Shown: positions 1-8,574 of the stretch, piece after piece | Layout of the letters: every line of letters begins with the position of its first letter | How positions within the stretch are numbered: the first letter of the stretch is position 1 | Source of the DNA: Acinetobacter variabilis | Lineage (GTDB): Bacteria > Pseudomonadota > Gammaproteobacteria > Pseudomonadales > Moraxellaceae | Assembly: GCF_000369625.1 (NCBI RefSeq) | Contig: NZ_KB850113.1 | Location: forward strand, 414,016-478,015 | Length of the DNA: 64,000 nt | Direction of reading: 5' to 3' | Translations under genes and position numbers: made by a program | Notes under the pieces: model-generated | Seen by the model: the letters and a program-made list of their open reading frames with translations, nothing else | Databases searched by the model: none | Told to the model about the DNA's origin: nothing

Positions 1-1
1 T

Positions 2-22
2 GATTCGCGAGGGTCAAAATAA
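2..22 (+). CDS. 3' tail of upstream ABC permease (YejB-like), partial
   Basis: The first bases read in frame as Asp-Ser-Arg-Gly-Ser-Lys and then a TAA whose last base is the first base of the next gene's ATG (TAATG). In Yej-type transporters the YejB permease gene lies directly upstream of yejE, often touching it, so this is probably the end of yejB. Only six codons are visible, so the identification rests on context alone. Confidence 0.35.
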   Translation, partial: DSRGSK

Positions 23-1032
23 TGTCACCAATGCTACGCGCCAGCCTGCAACGTTTTAAAAATAATAAAACCGGATTTGCCTGCTTCATTGCCTTTACCA
101 TTATTTTTATCTTGTCACTTGGTGCTGAGCTGATCGCTAACGATAAGCCTTTACTGGTCAAGTATGAGGATTCCTATTATCTGCCAGTAATAAAGTCATA
201 TCCTGAAACGACTTTTGGGGGTGTCTTTGAAACTGAAGCCGAGTATCAGGATCCTACGGTACAGCAGCTGATTAATGCCAAAGGCTGGGCAATCTGGTCG
301 GTGATCCACTTCGGCTATGACACACCCAATTTGGCACTCGATATTCCAGTACCTTCACCTCCAAGCCGACAAAATTGGCTAGGAACAGACGATCAGGGAA
401 GGGATGTGCTAGCACGTATTTTATATGGCTTGCGTATTTCCTTGCTGTTTGGCTTTGCATTAACTTTACTGTCAGCAGGATTAGGTGTGCTGGTTGGGGC
501 AGTTCAAGGCTATTATGGTGGCTGGATTGATCTGATCGGGCAACGTGCACTTGAGGTCTGGAGCAGCCTGCCGATGCTGTTTATGGTCATGATTCTGGTC
601 AGTGTGTTTAGTCCAAATATTTACTGGCTATTTGTGATCATGCTGTTTTTTGGCTGGACGACACTAGTGTCGATGGTGCGCGCCGAATTTTTACGAGCCA
701 GAAATCTGGAATATGTCTGGGCAGCAAGAAGCATTGGAGCAGGGCATGGCCGGATCATGTTTCGGCATATCTTGCCGAATGTCATAGGTTCCAGTCTGTC
801 ACAACTTCCTTTCATGCTGACCGCCAACATCAGCGCACTAACTGCACTGGACTTTTTAGGTTATGGTTTGCCGCCTGAAACCGCTTCTTTGGGTGAATTA
901 TTGCTGCAGGGCAAAAATAATATCAATGCGCCGTGGTTGGCTTTGTCCGGGTTTCTGACCTTAGCCATTGTCTTGTCTTTGCTCATCTATATCGGTGAAG
1001 CCATCCGAGATGCTTTCGATCCCAAAATTTAA
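22..1032 (+). CDS. yejE: Peptide ABC transporter permease, YejE-like
   Basis: Inner-membrane permease of a binding-protein-dependent peptide importer (Yej/Dpp/Opp class; in E. coli YejABEF imports microcin C and peptides). The 336 residues match the usual YejE length. There is an N-terminal membrane anchor (about residues 15-40), a long periplasmic insert (about 45-115), then a GTDDQGRDVLAR signature before a block of at least five membrane segments. The cytoplasmic EAA-type loop that contacts the ATPase is visible as RAEFLRARNLEYVWAARSIG near residue 220. It touches the gene upstream. The ATPase gene yejF is not directly downstream; an unrelated oxidoreductase follows, so here the operon ends with the permease or the ATPase lies elsewhere. 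The transported substrate is inferred. Confidence 0.85.
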   Translation: MSPMLRASLQRFKNNKTGFACFIAFTIIFILSLGAELIANDKPLLVKYEDSYYLPVIKSYPETTFGGVFETEAEYQDPTVQQLINAKGWAIWSVIHFGYDTPNLALDIPVPSPPSRQNWLGTDDQGRDVLARILYGLRISLLFGFALTLLSAGLGVLVGAVQGYYGGWIDLIGQRALEVWSSLPMLFMVMILVSVFSPNIYWLFVIMLFFGWTTLVSMVRAEFLRARNLEYVWAARSIGAGHGRIMFRHILPNVIGSSLSQLPFMLTANISALTALDFLGYGLPPETASLGELLLQGKNNINAPWLALSGFLTLAIVLSLLIYIGEAIRDAFDPKI

Positions 1033-1085
1033 AATGATTTTTTTAAGACTACCCCCTAATATCTAAAAATAAAATTTGTATCCAT

Positions 1086-1127
1086 TTGACAATATGAATT
1101 GTCAATTATGGCAAGTTAGGTTATAAC
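1086..1127 (+). promoter_or_regulatory. Promoter with palindromic operator upstream of the OYE gene
   Basis: A perfect 8-bp inverted repeat (TTGACAAT, 4-bp spacer ATGA, ATTGTCAA) covers 1086-1105. A -35-like TTGTCA (1099-1104) lies inside its right arm, followed after 17 bp by a -10-like TATAAC (1122-1127). A dyad over a -35 is the usual layout for a TetR/MarR-type repressor site, and such repressors (NemR, for example) often control Old Yellow Enzyme genes. No regulator gene is adjacent, so the binding protein is unknown. Confidence 0.55.
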
Positions 1128-1162
1128 ACATACAAAATAAGATAAACATTTTAGGAAAGTAC

Positions 1163-2407
1163 ATGACACAATTGGCCGATTCCATCCAGATCCGTAATAC
1201 CCAGTTTAAAAACCGTATCATTAAAGGTGCCATGAGTGAGGCATTGGCCAATGATGCAGGCCAACCTAATCAGGCCCATTTAAAGTTATATGAAGCTTGG
1301 GCCAAAGGTGGTTTAGGCTGTGCGATTACAGGTAATGTCATGGTGGATTTTCGTGCCAAGAATGAACCCGGTGTAGTGGTAATAGAAACTGAACGTGACC
1401 TGGAAAAGTTAAAAGCCTGGGCGAATGTCGGAAAACGTCATGGTATGGTACAACTGGTACAGTTATCTCACCCTGGACGTCAATGCCCAAAAGGCTTGAA
1501 TAAAGAAACCGTAGCACCTTCAGCTGTACCTTTCAGTCCAGCACTGGTGATGAGTTTCGGTACGCCACGTGAACTGCGTGAATATGAAATTTTAGATATT
1601 ATCCAGCGCTTTGCGACTTCAGCTGCTATTTGTGAAAAGGCGGGATTTGAAGGCGTGCAGTTACATGGGGCACATGGTTACCTGATTAGCCAGTTTTTAT
1701 CGCCACTGACCAATAAACGTCAAGACCAGTGGGGTGGTAGTATTGAAAACCGCAGTCGATTCTTGCTAGAAGCCTATAAGGCGGTACGTGCAGCAACTTC
1801 TGAAAATTTTGTTATTTCAGTGAAATTAAATTCGGCAGACTTCCAGCGCGGTGGCATTAGTGAAGAAGACGTTATTTATGTTTTTAAGGCGATGGATGCA
1901 GCCGGGATCGATATTATTGAAGTTTCTGGCGGAACCTATGAAGCACCCGCAATGGCTGGGGTAAAAGCAGAGAAACGTAAAGCATCAACAGTTGCCCGCG
2001 AAGCCTATTTCCTTGACTTTGCCGAAAAGATCCGTCAGGAAGTTAATTGTCATTTGATGGTAACGGGAGGCTTCCGTACCGCAACAGGTATGAATGCAGC
2101 CCTAGATAGTGGCGCATGTGATTTTGTCGGTATTGCACGTCCATTTGCAGTCGAGCCTGATCTGGGTAACCGTCTGGTTGCAGGACAGGATGTACGTTAT
2201 GCAGTGGAGAAAATTAAAACTGGTATTCCAATGATCGATAAGATGGCGATTATGGAAATCATCTGGTATGCCGCGCAATTTAAAGAAATTGCCAAAGGTA
2301 ATCGACCAAATCCAAAACTGTCGCCTTTAAAGGTATTTTTAAATTACGTAAAAGGTAATGTGAAAGCTGTGATTAAAGGTCAGATCAATTCACGTAAATC
2401 GGCTTAA
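1163..2407 (+). CDS. NADH:flavin oxidoreductase, Old Yellow Enzyme family
   Basis: FMN-dependent TIM-barrel ene-reductase of the OYE family, 414 residues. The N-terminal FKNRIIKGAMSEALA segment resembles the first FMN-binding strand. QLHGAHGYLISQFLSP (about residues 166-181) carries the conserved His and Tyr region, followed by NKRQDQWGGSIENRSRF, a hallmark of this family. DFVGIARPFAVEPDL near residue 325 is the phosphate-binding end of the barrel. It lacks the C-terminal FeS/FAD module seen in the FadH homologue at 15797. A good Shine-Dalgarno (AGGAAAG) precedes the ATG. It sits alone behind a palindromic operator, so an inducible electrophile- or enone-detoxifying role is plausible. The substrate cannot be read from sequence. 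Confidence 0.9.
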   Translation: MTQLADSIQIRNTQFKNRIIKGAMSEALANDAGQPNQAHLKLYEAWAKGGLGCAITGNVMVDFRAKNEPGVVVIETERDLEKLKAWANVGKRHGMVQLVQLSHPGRQCPKGLNKETVAPSAVPFSPALVMSFGTPRELREYEILDIIQRFATSAAICEKAGFEGVQLHGAHGYLISQFLSPLTNKRQDQWGGSIENRSRFLLEAYKAVRAATSENFVISVKLNSADFQRGGISEEDVIYVFKAMDAAGIDIIEVSGGTYEAPAMAGVKAEKRKASTVAREAYFLDFAEKIRQEVNCHLMVTGGFRTATGMNAALDSGACDFVGIARPFAVEPDLGNRLVAGQDVRYAVEKIKTGIPMIDKMAIMEIIWYAAQFKEIAKGNRPNPKLSPLKVFLNYVKGNVKAVIKGQINSRKSA

Positions 2408-2431
2408 TGTGCATAATGTATTGAAGCAAAA

Positions 2432-2459
2432 ACAGGGCATATACAATGCCCTGTTTTTT
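2432..2459. terminator. Bidirectional intrinsic terminator
   Basis: ACAGGGCAT, a short loop and ATGCCCTGT are flanked by an A-run on the left and a T-run on the right. It therefore serves both the OYE gene and the convergent gene that ends at 2473. Confidence 0.85.
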
Positions 2460-2472
2460 ATGAATGATCTTT

Positions 2473-3894
2473 CTAAGAATAAGTCATGGCTTGGGTCTGG
2501 AAAGGGAAGAGCAGCTGGGAAAGCTGACGTGTTGCCCACAAGCCTACTTCCTGATGATGCATATGCGGTGCTACATAAGGAATCAATAAATCAATCTTTT
2601 GTTCGGCAGCGGCACAGCGATTCAGACGACTTTTCAGCTGATGGATCTGTTGCTGGTCAATACGGTTCAGCACTGGTTCCATCTGGTTATGTACTTGAGA
2701 TCTGCTACGTGATGACAGACGAGCAGCTAAAGTCTCACCTTGAATCCAGTCTTTAATAATTTGTTTTTCAGTCGCATTAAATACACCAAACATTTTGCCA
2801 TCTGGATCATCAATCATTTTCCAGAAACGGCTTTGTTCTACAGGTGCATCTTTTACAATCCAGCCTTTTTCAATCATGACTTTCAGGAAATCCGCAATCT
2901 GTGCCGGATCGGATAACCATTCATTAATGGTCTTGCCACTAAACTGGCATTTCTGGTTATGGATATATTGTCCAATCAGCGCTTTGTTCTGGAACACTTT
3001 CAAAGCCAGTTTTTCAGTATCCAGTTGCTTGATGATCTGGGCAGAACTTTTGCCAATGTCATTCAGCACATAACCTTTTTTAATCAGGTCTAAATACTGG
3101 GCAGGATCTTCAGCGAGTGCATACTGATCTAAATACGCTTGCAGAGATTTTTGTGCATGACCGTTGTGAGCATTATCAATGGTAATGTGTACATTGAAAT
3201 AATGTGGATCAATACCGAGTTCAGACAGCTCATAATTGGTAATTAACAAGTGTAAGGGCAGTTGCTCATAACCCAGATTGAAACCAATCACTAGCGGCAG
3301 ATATTCTGGCGGCGCATAGGCCAGAGCCAACTGGACAGCCGCCTGTTCATAGTAACTGGCATCCAGCTGTTCAGTATAACTGTTCAGCTCATAATGATTC
3401 AGCAAGTCCTGATACATGGTGACATGATTGGCACGAGTATGACCCATGCCCAGTTCTTCCAGATAGATATAAATCAGGTCTTGGGTTTCCGGACGATTCC
3501 AGTTTTGCACAGTTGAATACAACCATGAGCCGTCTACCAGTTTTACAGGTGCGACTTTGGCCAAGAACTCAAATGCATGTGAAACAGTCGGGAAGTATTC
3601 ACGTCCTTGCTGCTGTTTACGCCGTTCTACATACGACTGGAAAATTGCGCAGGTTTGATGGTGCTGTTCCAGAAAATGTTGCTCTACATGTCTGGGTTGA
3701 TCCAGCCATTCCAATCCAGCCACATCAACTTGATGGATTAAATCTCTTAAATAGTTCTCGGCCTGTTCGGTCTTTACTGTCGTCGAAATCTGTTGATCTT
3801 GAAAGAAGTTGACCCAATCTTTAAAGTTATTAAATTGATGATTATGATTTTTAATAGATGATTCAGGCGAACTTAACTTTGTACTGACGAACAT
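2473..3894 (-). CDS. Haem-oxygenase-like diiron oxidase (iron-containing redox enzyme family)
   Basis: A 473-residue, all-helical soluble protein. The central part (about residues 130-260) carries the ligand pattern of haem-oxygenase-like diiron oxidases (HDOs, the fold of UndA and BesC). One helix has EELGMGHTRANH, with acidic residues followed by His. A later helix has HITIDNAH (about residues 234-241), the H-x3-D-x2-H pattern. The flanking parts are longer than in minimal HDO enzymes: about 100 extra residues before and about 200 after, with no other domain I recognise. It stands alone, convergent to the OYE gene. Known HDO enzymes oxidise amino acids or fatty acids, often in specialised metabolism; the substrate here is unknown. 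Confidence 0.7.
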   Translation of the reverse strand: MFVSTKLSSPESSIKNHNHQFNNFKDWVNFFQDQQISTTVKTEQAENYLRDLIHQVDVAGLEWLDQPRHVEQHFLEQHHQTCAIFQSYVERRKQQQGREYFPTVSHAFEFLAKVAPVKLVDGSWLYSTVQNWNRPETQDLIYIYLEELGMGHTRANHVTMYQDLLNHYELNSYTEQLDASYYEQAAVQLALAYAPPEYLPLVIGFNLGYEQLPLHLLITNYELSELGIDPHYFNVHITIDNAHNGHAQKSLQAYLDQYALAEDPAQYLDLIKKGYVLNDIGKSSAQIIKQLDTEKLALKVFQNKALIGQYIHNQKCQFSGKTINEWLSDPAQIADFLKVMIEKGWIVKDAPVEQSRFWKMIDDPDGKMFGVFNATEKQIIKDWIQGETLAARLSSRSRSQVHNQMEPVLNRIDQQQIHQLKSRLNRCAAAEQKIDLLIPYVAPHMHHQEVGLWATRQLSQLLFPFQTQAMTYS

Positions 3895-4130
3895 AATCTG
3901 ATCCTTGCAGATATATTATGCTTTCTACCTTAATGGCATGCTTATACCACCGGTGTTGATTTTTTGTTCGGATTTATAGTGCGATTGCTGTAAATGAGAA
4001 TGAATGGATAACGAGTTGAAGAGAAATGTAAAAGAATAAGATTTTTGAATGAATTATTTATAAACAAATAAAATTGCAATCGAGACAATTTGATCAAACA
4101 TTAAAAAACAGGAATGAAGGAACATGCAAT

Positions 4131-4165
4131 AAAAAAGCCCAAGTCATCATGCTTGGGCTTTTTTA
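4131..4165 (-). terminator. Intrinsic terminator of the tRNA-Glu cluster
   Basis: GCCCAAG, a loop and CTTGGGC are flanked by A-run and T-run, about 30 bp past the 3' end of the last tRNA-Glu on the minus strand. The 236 bp between 3895 and 4130 hold no recognisable gene. Confidence 0.8.
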
Positions 4166-4197
4166 TGAGAAGTTAATTAAATTAACCATCTCGAATA

Positions 4198-4273
4198 TGG
4201 CGTCCCTACGGGGATTCGAACCCCGGTTACCGCCGTGAAAGGGCGATGTCCTAGGCCTCTAGACGATAGGGAC
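4198..4273 (-). tRNA. tRNA-Glu (anticodon TTC), copy 1
   Basis: The complementary strand starts GTCCCTATCG, has anticodon loop CTTTCAC and T-arm GGTTCGAATCC, and ends GTAGGGAC-G-CCA with encoded CCA. The acceptor stem pairs over 7 bp. Length 76 nt. It is the last of three tandem copies in transcription order and identical to the other four in the window. Confidence 0.97.
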
Positions 4274-4318
4274 AGTATAGAAGTGATATTTTAAACCAGA
4301 ACTTTTGATTTGAAGTAA

Positions 4319-4394
4319 TGGCGTCCCTACGGGGATTCGAACCCCGGTTACCGCCGTGAAAGGGCGATGTCCTAGGCCTCTAGACGATAGGGAC
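4319..4394 (-). tRNA. tRNA-Glu (anticodon TTC), copy 2
   Basis: Identical in sequence to copy 1 over all 76 nt including the encoded CCA. It lies 45 bp upstream of copy 1 and 24 bp downstream of copy 3, with no promoter of its own visible, so the three are probably one transcript. Confidence 0.97.
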
Positions 4395-4418
4395 TTAATA
4401 AAATATTACTTCTGAAAT

Positions 4419-4494
4419 TGGCGTCCCTACGGGGATTCGAACCCCGGTTACCGCCGTGAAAGGGCGATGTCCTAGGCCTCTAGACGATAGGGAC
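4419..4494 (-). tRNA. tRNA-Glu (anticodon TTC), copy 3
   Basis: Identical 76-nt gene, first of the tandem triplet in transcription order. A clear sigma-70 promoter lies immediately upstream at 4512-4540. Confidence 0.97.
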
Positions 4495-4511
4495 GTTTCA
4501 GAGGTGGGCGT

Positions 4512-4540
4512 ATATTAGGGTGAAAACAGGGGGGTGTCAA
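4512..4540 (-). promoter_or_regulatory. Promoter of the triple tRNA-Glu operon
   Basis: On the minus strand TTGACA (4540-4535), a 17-bp spacer and TAATAT (4517-4512) precede the tRNA by 17 bp. The two other tRNA-Glu copies have the same arrangement (TTGACA, 17 bp, TAATAT or TAAGAT). Confidence 0.85.
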
Positions 4541-4625
4541 ACGCTTTTCCAGAGTTTTTTGGAATTTTTCTTTTGAGTGCATAAATTTAAAACAATATTA
4601 GTAGAATACTTGAAAAATGCCGGAT

Positions 4626-5537
4626 TTAAGCCGGATTTTTAAGTAATTCCAGAATAGCTTCAACGACCTGCGGATGCAGTAAATAGCCAGTAATGTCATG
4701 TGGCCGGTGAATATGTGTACGAATGCCATGATTGATGATTTCAGGTTCAAACTTGAATGGCGGTTGAGTAAGCGGAATGGCAGTAAGATAATCATCCGTT
4801 GAATAGAAATTGATCCAGTCGCCTTTAATTGCCTGAGGTCGTACCACTGGCTGTGCCAGGCTGGATTGAATCACTTGGAAGGCTAATGGTGAACCTAGAG
4901 TAATAAAACGCTGTACATTCAGTTCAGGGTGCTGGATGAGATGATTATAGGCAATCACACTTCCTAAAGAATGAGCAATGACAATGCAGGGTTTGCGACC
5001 ACTCAGTTGTCGGGCAATCCGTTCATGTACCTCTCTCATGAAATCAGGGTTATCGAGATAAAGATAAGTTTCAATCAGAAATCTCTGCAATAGAGTGCGA
5101 TGCAGAGTGGGAAAATAATTGAGTAATAAGGCAAAATCCCGAAGCGCCACATTCCTGCCGAGAGCGGTAAAATAATTGAATTTCTGTCTGAAATCCATGG
5201 TGTCACTTGAACCGGGTTGGGAAAAATCGGTAATTGTGGGCCTACGCCAGCCAGGACGTGGAACAGGGGCGGGAAGCTGAGGTTGAGCTGGCTTGCGAAA
5301 AGGAAAGCTGGGCCATTCCTGTGGTATCAGGGTGCCGGCTTCTAGAATATTGCGGACGTTATAACGTGAAAGCAGATCCCCATAAAATGGAATACGAATG
5401 TGACGTTTTAAATAGCTAAATCTGGCATCTTGTTGGTGTTTGCGCATCCCTTTTTGAAGTATATGGAGCCAGCGCTGGCGGATGGAGGCAGCGCTATGAT
5501 GTTGCTGATTCATTCCATGAATAAAAATAACTTTCAT
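4626..5537 (-). CDS. Alpha/beta hydrolase (lipase/esterase-like), paralogue A
   Basis: Serine hydrolase of the alpha/beta fold, about 303 residues. The N-terminal VIFIHGMNQQ is the oxyanion-hole strand (HG motif). The nucleophile elbow is AHSLGSVIAY near residue 190, a GxSxG variant with Ala in first position. Candidate acid and His residues are in STDDYLTA and HRPHDITGY towards the C-terminus. There is no signal peptide, so it is cytoplasmic. A GTG two codons upstream (5543) is possible; I prefer this ATG because GGGG sits 5 bp before it. It is tandem with a close paralogue at 5786, same strand and motif order, so it is a local duplication. The substrate is unknown. Confidence 0.75.
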   Translation of the reverse strand: MKVIFIHGMNQQHHSAASIRQRWLHILQKGMRKHQQDARFSYLKRHIRIPFYGDLLSRYNVRNILEAGTLIPQEWPSFPFRKPAQPQLPAPVPRPGWRRPTITDFSQPGSSDTMDFRQKFNYFTALGRNVALRDFALLLNYFPTLHRTLLQRFLIETYLYLDNPDFMREVHERIARQLSGRKPCIVIAHSLGSVIAYNHLIQHPELNVQRFITLGSPLAFQVIQSSLAQPVVRPQAIKGDWINFYSTDDYLTAIPLTQPPFKFEPEIINHGIRTHIHRPHDITGYLLHPQVVEAILELLKNPA

Positions 5538-5785
5538 CGACACCCCACTGAGTTCGATAGAATTATATTTACAGTATAGAAAAAATTAACGTAGCAAAAG
5601 CAGCGCTTTTTGTGGTGTTAATGTGTAAATTATCTTTGATAAAACAATAATTAACAGACATATGTATATTTATAAAAAAGTCATAAATAAACCAGAAAAT
5701 GAGTAGGTATGGATAAAGAATTTGACTCAGCAGAAAAATAGTACAAAGAAAATATTAGAATTAAATCTGTAAATTGAGATGCTTT

Positions 5786-6679
5786 TTAGAGTAATTCCAG
5801 CAGGGCTTCGATGACTTCCGGATGCTGGACATAGCCATCAATATCATGCGGATGATACATTGAAGTACGAATCTCCCGATTGATAATTGCAGGCTGAAAC
5901 TGAAAAGGCGGTTCTGATAATGGAAAGGCAGTTAAAAAGTCATCACTGCAATAAAAATTAATCCAGTCACCTTTAATAGCTTCTGGCCGGTGAACAGGCT
6001 GTGGCAAATGTTCCTGAATGACCCGGAAAGCCATTGGTGATCCCATACTGATAAAACGCTGTACATTCAGTTCTGGATGCAGAAGCAGATAATGATAGGC
6101 AATCACACTTCCTAAGGAATGAGCTATCAGGATACAGGGTTTATCGCCATGCAGTTGCTGGCCAATTCGCTGATGCACCTGCTGCATGAATGTGAAATTT
6201 GCCAGATAAGAATAGGTTTCAATCAGAAATTTTTTGATCAGCGTATCATGCAGGCGAGGGAAATGATTCAGTAAGATCACAAAATCCCGTAATAGAGTAT
6301 TCCGGCTCAAAGTACTAATAAACTTCACCTTCTGGTTAAAGGTCATGGCATCCTCAACCTTTAGCTCGGGAATTTCACAAATTTCAGGTGAATATTGATT
6401 GAGATGGGGTGGTGGTGGCTGGGATTTAACTGGCTGATGGAAGGGAAAGCGAGGCCAGTCTTGTGGCATCAAGGTGCTGGCATTTAGCACATTATGTAAA
6501 TGATGACGGGACAGTAAGTCACCATAAAAAGGAATACGAACATGTCGTTTCAGATAAGCAAAACGTGCCTGTTGATGTGACTGTTCCAGACCATGTTTTA
6601 GCAGACTGAGCCAGCGTTGACGCAGGGAAGCAGAGCTGAATTTCTGCTTGTTCATGCCATGAATATAAATAATTTTCAT
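5786..6679 (-). CDS. Alpha/beta hydrolase (lipase/esterase-like), paralogue B
   Basis: Close paralogue of the hydrolase at 4626. It shares the IHGMN start, the RHVRIPFYGDLLSRH segment, the AHSLGSVIAY nucleophile elbow, GDWINFY and the DDFLTA and HDIDGY acid/His candidates, at matching positions. The most divergent part is a proline-rich linker around residues 85-110. No signal peptide. As in paralogue A, a GTG lies two codons before the chosen ATG. The 248 bp between the two genes are AT-rich and have no terminator that I can see, so they may be co-transcribed. Function is unknown beyond serine-hydrolase chemistry. Confidence 0.75.
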   Translation of the reverse strand: MKIIYIHGMNKQKFSSASLRQRWLSLLKHGLEQSHQQARFAYLKRHVRIPFYGDLLSRHHLHNVLNASTLMPQDWPRFPFHQPVKSQPPPPHLNQYSPEICEIPELKVEDAMTFNQKVKFISTLSRNTLLRDFVILLNHFPRLHDTLIKKFLIETYSYLANFTFMQQVHQRIGQQLHGDKPCILIAHSLGSVIAYHYLLLHPELNVQRFISMGSPMAFRVIQEHLPQPVHRPEAIKGDWINFYCSDDFLTAFPLSEPPFQFQPAIINREIRTSMYHPHDIDGYVQHPEVIEALLELL

Positions 6680-6723
6680 CGACACACCACGCTGGCTGCC
6701 TAGAACATTTTAAGTATAAATAA

Positions 6724-6749
6724 AAAAGAGCAGCCGAAGCTGCTCTTTT
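6724..6749 (-). terminator. Intrinsic terminator
   Basis: AGAGCAGC, loop CGAA and GCTGCTCT, with A-run and T-run on the two sides, lie 15 bp past the end of the permease gene read on the minus strand. Confidence 0.85.
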
Positions 6750-6763
6750 AGTCATTTTAATGT

Positions 6764-8185
6764 TTAAGCATTTTTGTGATAGAACTTGTAGTAGCTGGTA
6801 TAGCACAGCGCGATAAACAGCAGACAGCCAAAGAAACTGATTCGCATGCTCGGATCAAACACCATACTGATACAGGTAATCAGACAGAAAAGAAAACCCA
6901 GGATCGGTACGATCGGGAACAATGGCGCAGCAAAATCAAGATCCTTCGCTGTTTTACCCTGTTTGTACCATTCACGGCGGAAGTTGAACATGCTGAGACA
7001 GATGCTCATCCAGACCACTACCATGGTAAATGCTGCAATACCTAGCAAGTTAGTGAAGATGGTTTCCGGTGCGAACTGTTCAGACAGCAAACCAGGCATA
7101 CCACCAATCATGGTGACAATGACTGCAATATAAGGTACACCACGCGCATTTAAGCGGGAAAATACTGCTGGTAACTGTTTGCTGTAAGCCAATGACCACA
7201 TCATACGGGATGCAGCGAATAGACCTGAGTTAGCAGCAGACAGCAATGCTGTGATAATCACAAAGCGGATAATATCTTCAGCATAAGGAATACCGATATG
7301 CTGGAATACTGTCACGAATGGACTGCTACTGACACCTTCAGCTGCCAGACCTGCTTCCTGATGCGGAAGAAGGGAGGTCACCACAATAATCGTACCTACA
7401 AAGAAAATCAGTAAGCGGAAAATTGCAGTATTAATCGCTTTTGGTACATTTTTGGCAGGATCTTTGGTTTCACCCGCAGCCACACCAATCAGTTCTGTGC
7501 CAGAGAATGCAAAGTTTACAATCAGCATGGTTGTGAAGATTGGGAACAGACCTTCCGGGAACCAGCCTTGAGCTGTCAGGTTACTGAATAGCGGAGCAGT
7601 TTCCTGTCCTTGATAGCTTACTACACCAAAAATAGCGAGTAGGCCAAGCAGGATAAAGGTCACGACAGTAACAACTTTAACCAGTGCCAGCCAGAATTCA
7701 GATTCAGCAAACCAGCGAGTGGAAATCATATTCAGTGCGAATACGAAAGCACCAAAAATCAACGTCCACATCCACATGGAGCTATCCGGGAACCATTCCT
7801 GCATTAATAAAGCTGCAGCGGTAAATTCAGTTCCCAAGGTCACTGACCAGGTCAGCCAGTATAGCCAGGTAATGGTGTAGCCAGTCCCTGGTCCAATATA
7901 GCGTTTGGCATAGGCGCCAAATGAGCCCGATTCGGGCATATGAACGGCAAGTTCACCCAGACATAGCATAACCATGTAAGCGATGATCCCGCCAAGGAGA
8001 TAAGCAAGAATGGCACCTACAGGCCCCGTTTGTGCAATGACTTCACCCGACCCTAAAAATAGGCCTGTTCCGATTGCGCCGCCAAGCGAAATCATGACCA
8101 GATGTCGAGTACTCATAGCGCGTTTTAAAGGCGCAGAATTGCCCTGATGCGTAGCATCATTCGGAGATGAGTGCATAGGAGTCAA
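6764..8185 (-). CDS. Amino-acid permease, APC superfamily (AAT family), paralogue A
   Basis: Inner-membrane proton/amino-acid symporter, 473 residues, with about 12 membrane segments. A hydrophilic N-terminal tail of about 25 residues precedes the family signature LGGAIGTGLFLGSGEVI (TM1 break). ELAVHMPESGSFGAYA lies after TM2, and FSGTELIGVAAGETKDP (about residues 235-250) is the conserved TM6 region. It looks nearest to the LysP/AroP/ProY-type AAT permeases, but the substrate cannot be assigned. A second permease of the same type (8575-10005) lies upstream with one tRNA-Glu gene between them, so this is a duplicated pair. Confidence 0.88.
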   Translation of the reverse strand: MTPMHSSPNDATHQGNSAPLKRAMSTRHLVMISLGGAIGTGLFLGSGEVIAQTGPVGAILAYLLGGIIAYMVMLCLGELAVHMPESGSFGAYAKRYIGPGTGYTITWLYWLTWSVTLGTEFTAAALLMQEWFPDSSMWMWTLIFGAFVFALNMISTRWFAESEFWLALVKVVTVVTFILLGLLAIFGVVSYQGQETAPLFSNLTAQGWFPEGLFPIFTTMLIVNFAFSGTELIGVAAGETKDPAKNVPKAINTAIFRLLIFFVGTIIVVTSLLPHQEAGLAAEGVSSSPFVTVFQHIGIPYAEDIIRFVIITALLSAANSGLFAASRMMWSLAYSKQLPAVFSRLNARGVPYIAVIVTMIGGMPGLLSEQFAPETIFTNLLGIAAFTMVVVWMSICLSMFNFRREWYKQGKTAKDLDFAAPLFPIVPILGFLFCLITCISMVFDPSMRISFFGCLLFIALCYTSYYKFYHKNA

Positions 8186-8285
8186 AAAATAAGAGAATGA
8201 AGCGGGTTATTGTAGTGAAAAACTACAAATCTGCAACGTATTAATATGGATTATGTATAAGACTTGATCGTGTGCGATCAGATAA

Positions 8286-8361
8286 TGGCGTCCCTACGGG
8301 GATTCGAACCCCGGTTACCGCCGTGAAAGGGCGATGTCCTAGGCCTCTAGACGATAGGGAC
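8286..8361 (-). tRNA. tRNA-Glu (anticodon TTC), copy 4
   Basis: Same 76-nt sequence as copies 1-3, with encoded CCA. It stands alone between the two paralogous permease genes and has its own promoter at 8379-8407. No strong hairpin terminator follows before the start of the permease at 8185, so readthrough into that gene is possible. Confidence 0.97.
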
Positions 8362-8378
8362 GTTACGAGGTGAGGGCT

Positions 8379-8407
8379 ATATTAAGGACTAAGCCGGACT
8401 TTGTCAA
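8379..8407 (-). promoter_or_regulatory. Promoter of tRNA-Glu copy 4
   Basis: Minus strand: TTGACA (8407-8402), 17-bp spacer, TAATAT (8384-8379), 17 bp before the tRNA. Confidence 0.85.
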
Positions 8408-8510
8408 AAGAGTTTTTACTAAAATGTATTTAACAGTTTAAACATTAGGCAAAACAAAAACTTTATTTTATTAATATGTTATTTTCTGAACGGATTTACC
8501 TGATATGAAA

Positions 8511-8540
8511 AAATAAACCCAATCGAAATTGGGTTTATTA
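8511..8540 (-). terminator. Intrinsic terminator
   Basis: AATAAACCCAAT, loop CGAA and ATTGGGTTTATT lie 35 bp past the stop of the permease that ends at 8575. A long stem with an A/T-rich base. Confidence 0.8.
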
Positions 8541-8574
8541 AAGAGAGAGAAAACTCTATACCGAAGTCTAAAAA

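Noticed and set aside
2409..2756. 115-residue + strand frame after the OYE gene
   Set aside because: It runs through the bidirectional terminator and antisense to the end of the diiron-protein gene; the product has no recognisable features.
4198..4494. Regularly spaced near-identical repeats that could suggest a CRISPR array
   Set aside because: The repeats are complete 76-nt tRNA-Glu genes with encoded CCA; spacers differ in length (45 and 24 bp) and no cas genes are present.
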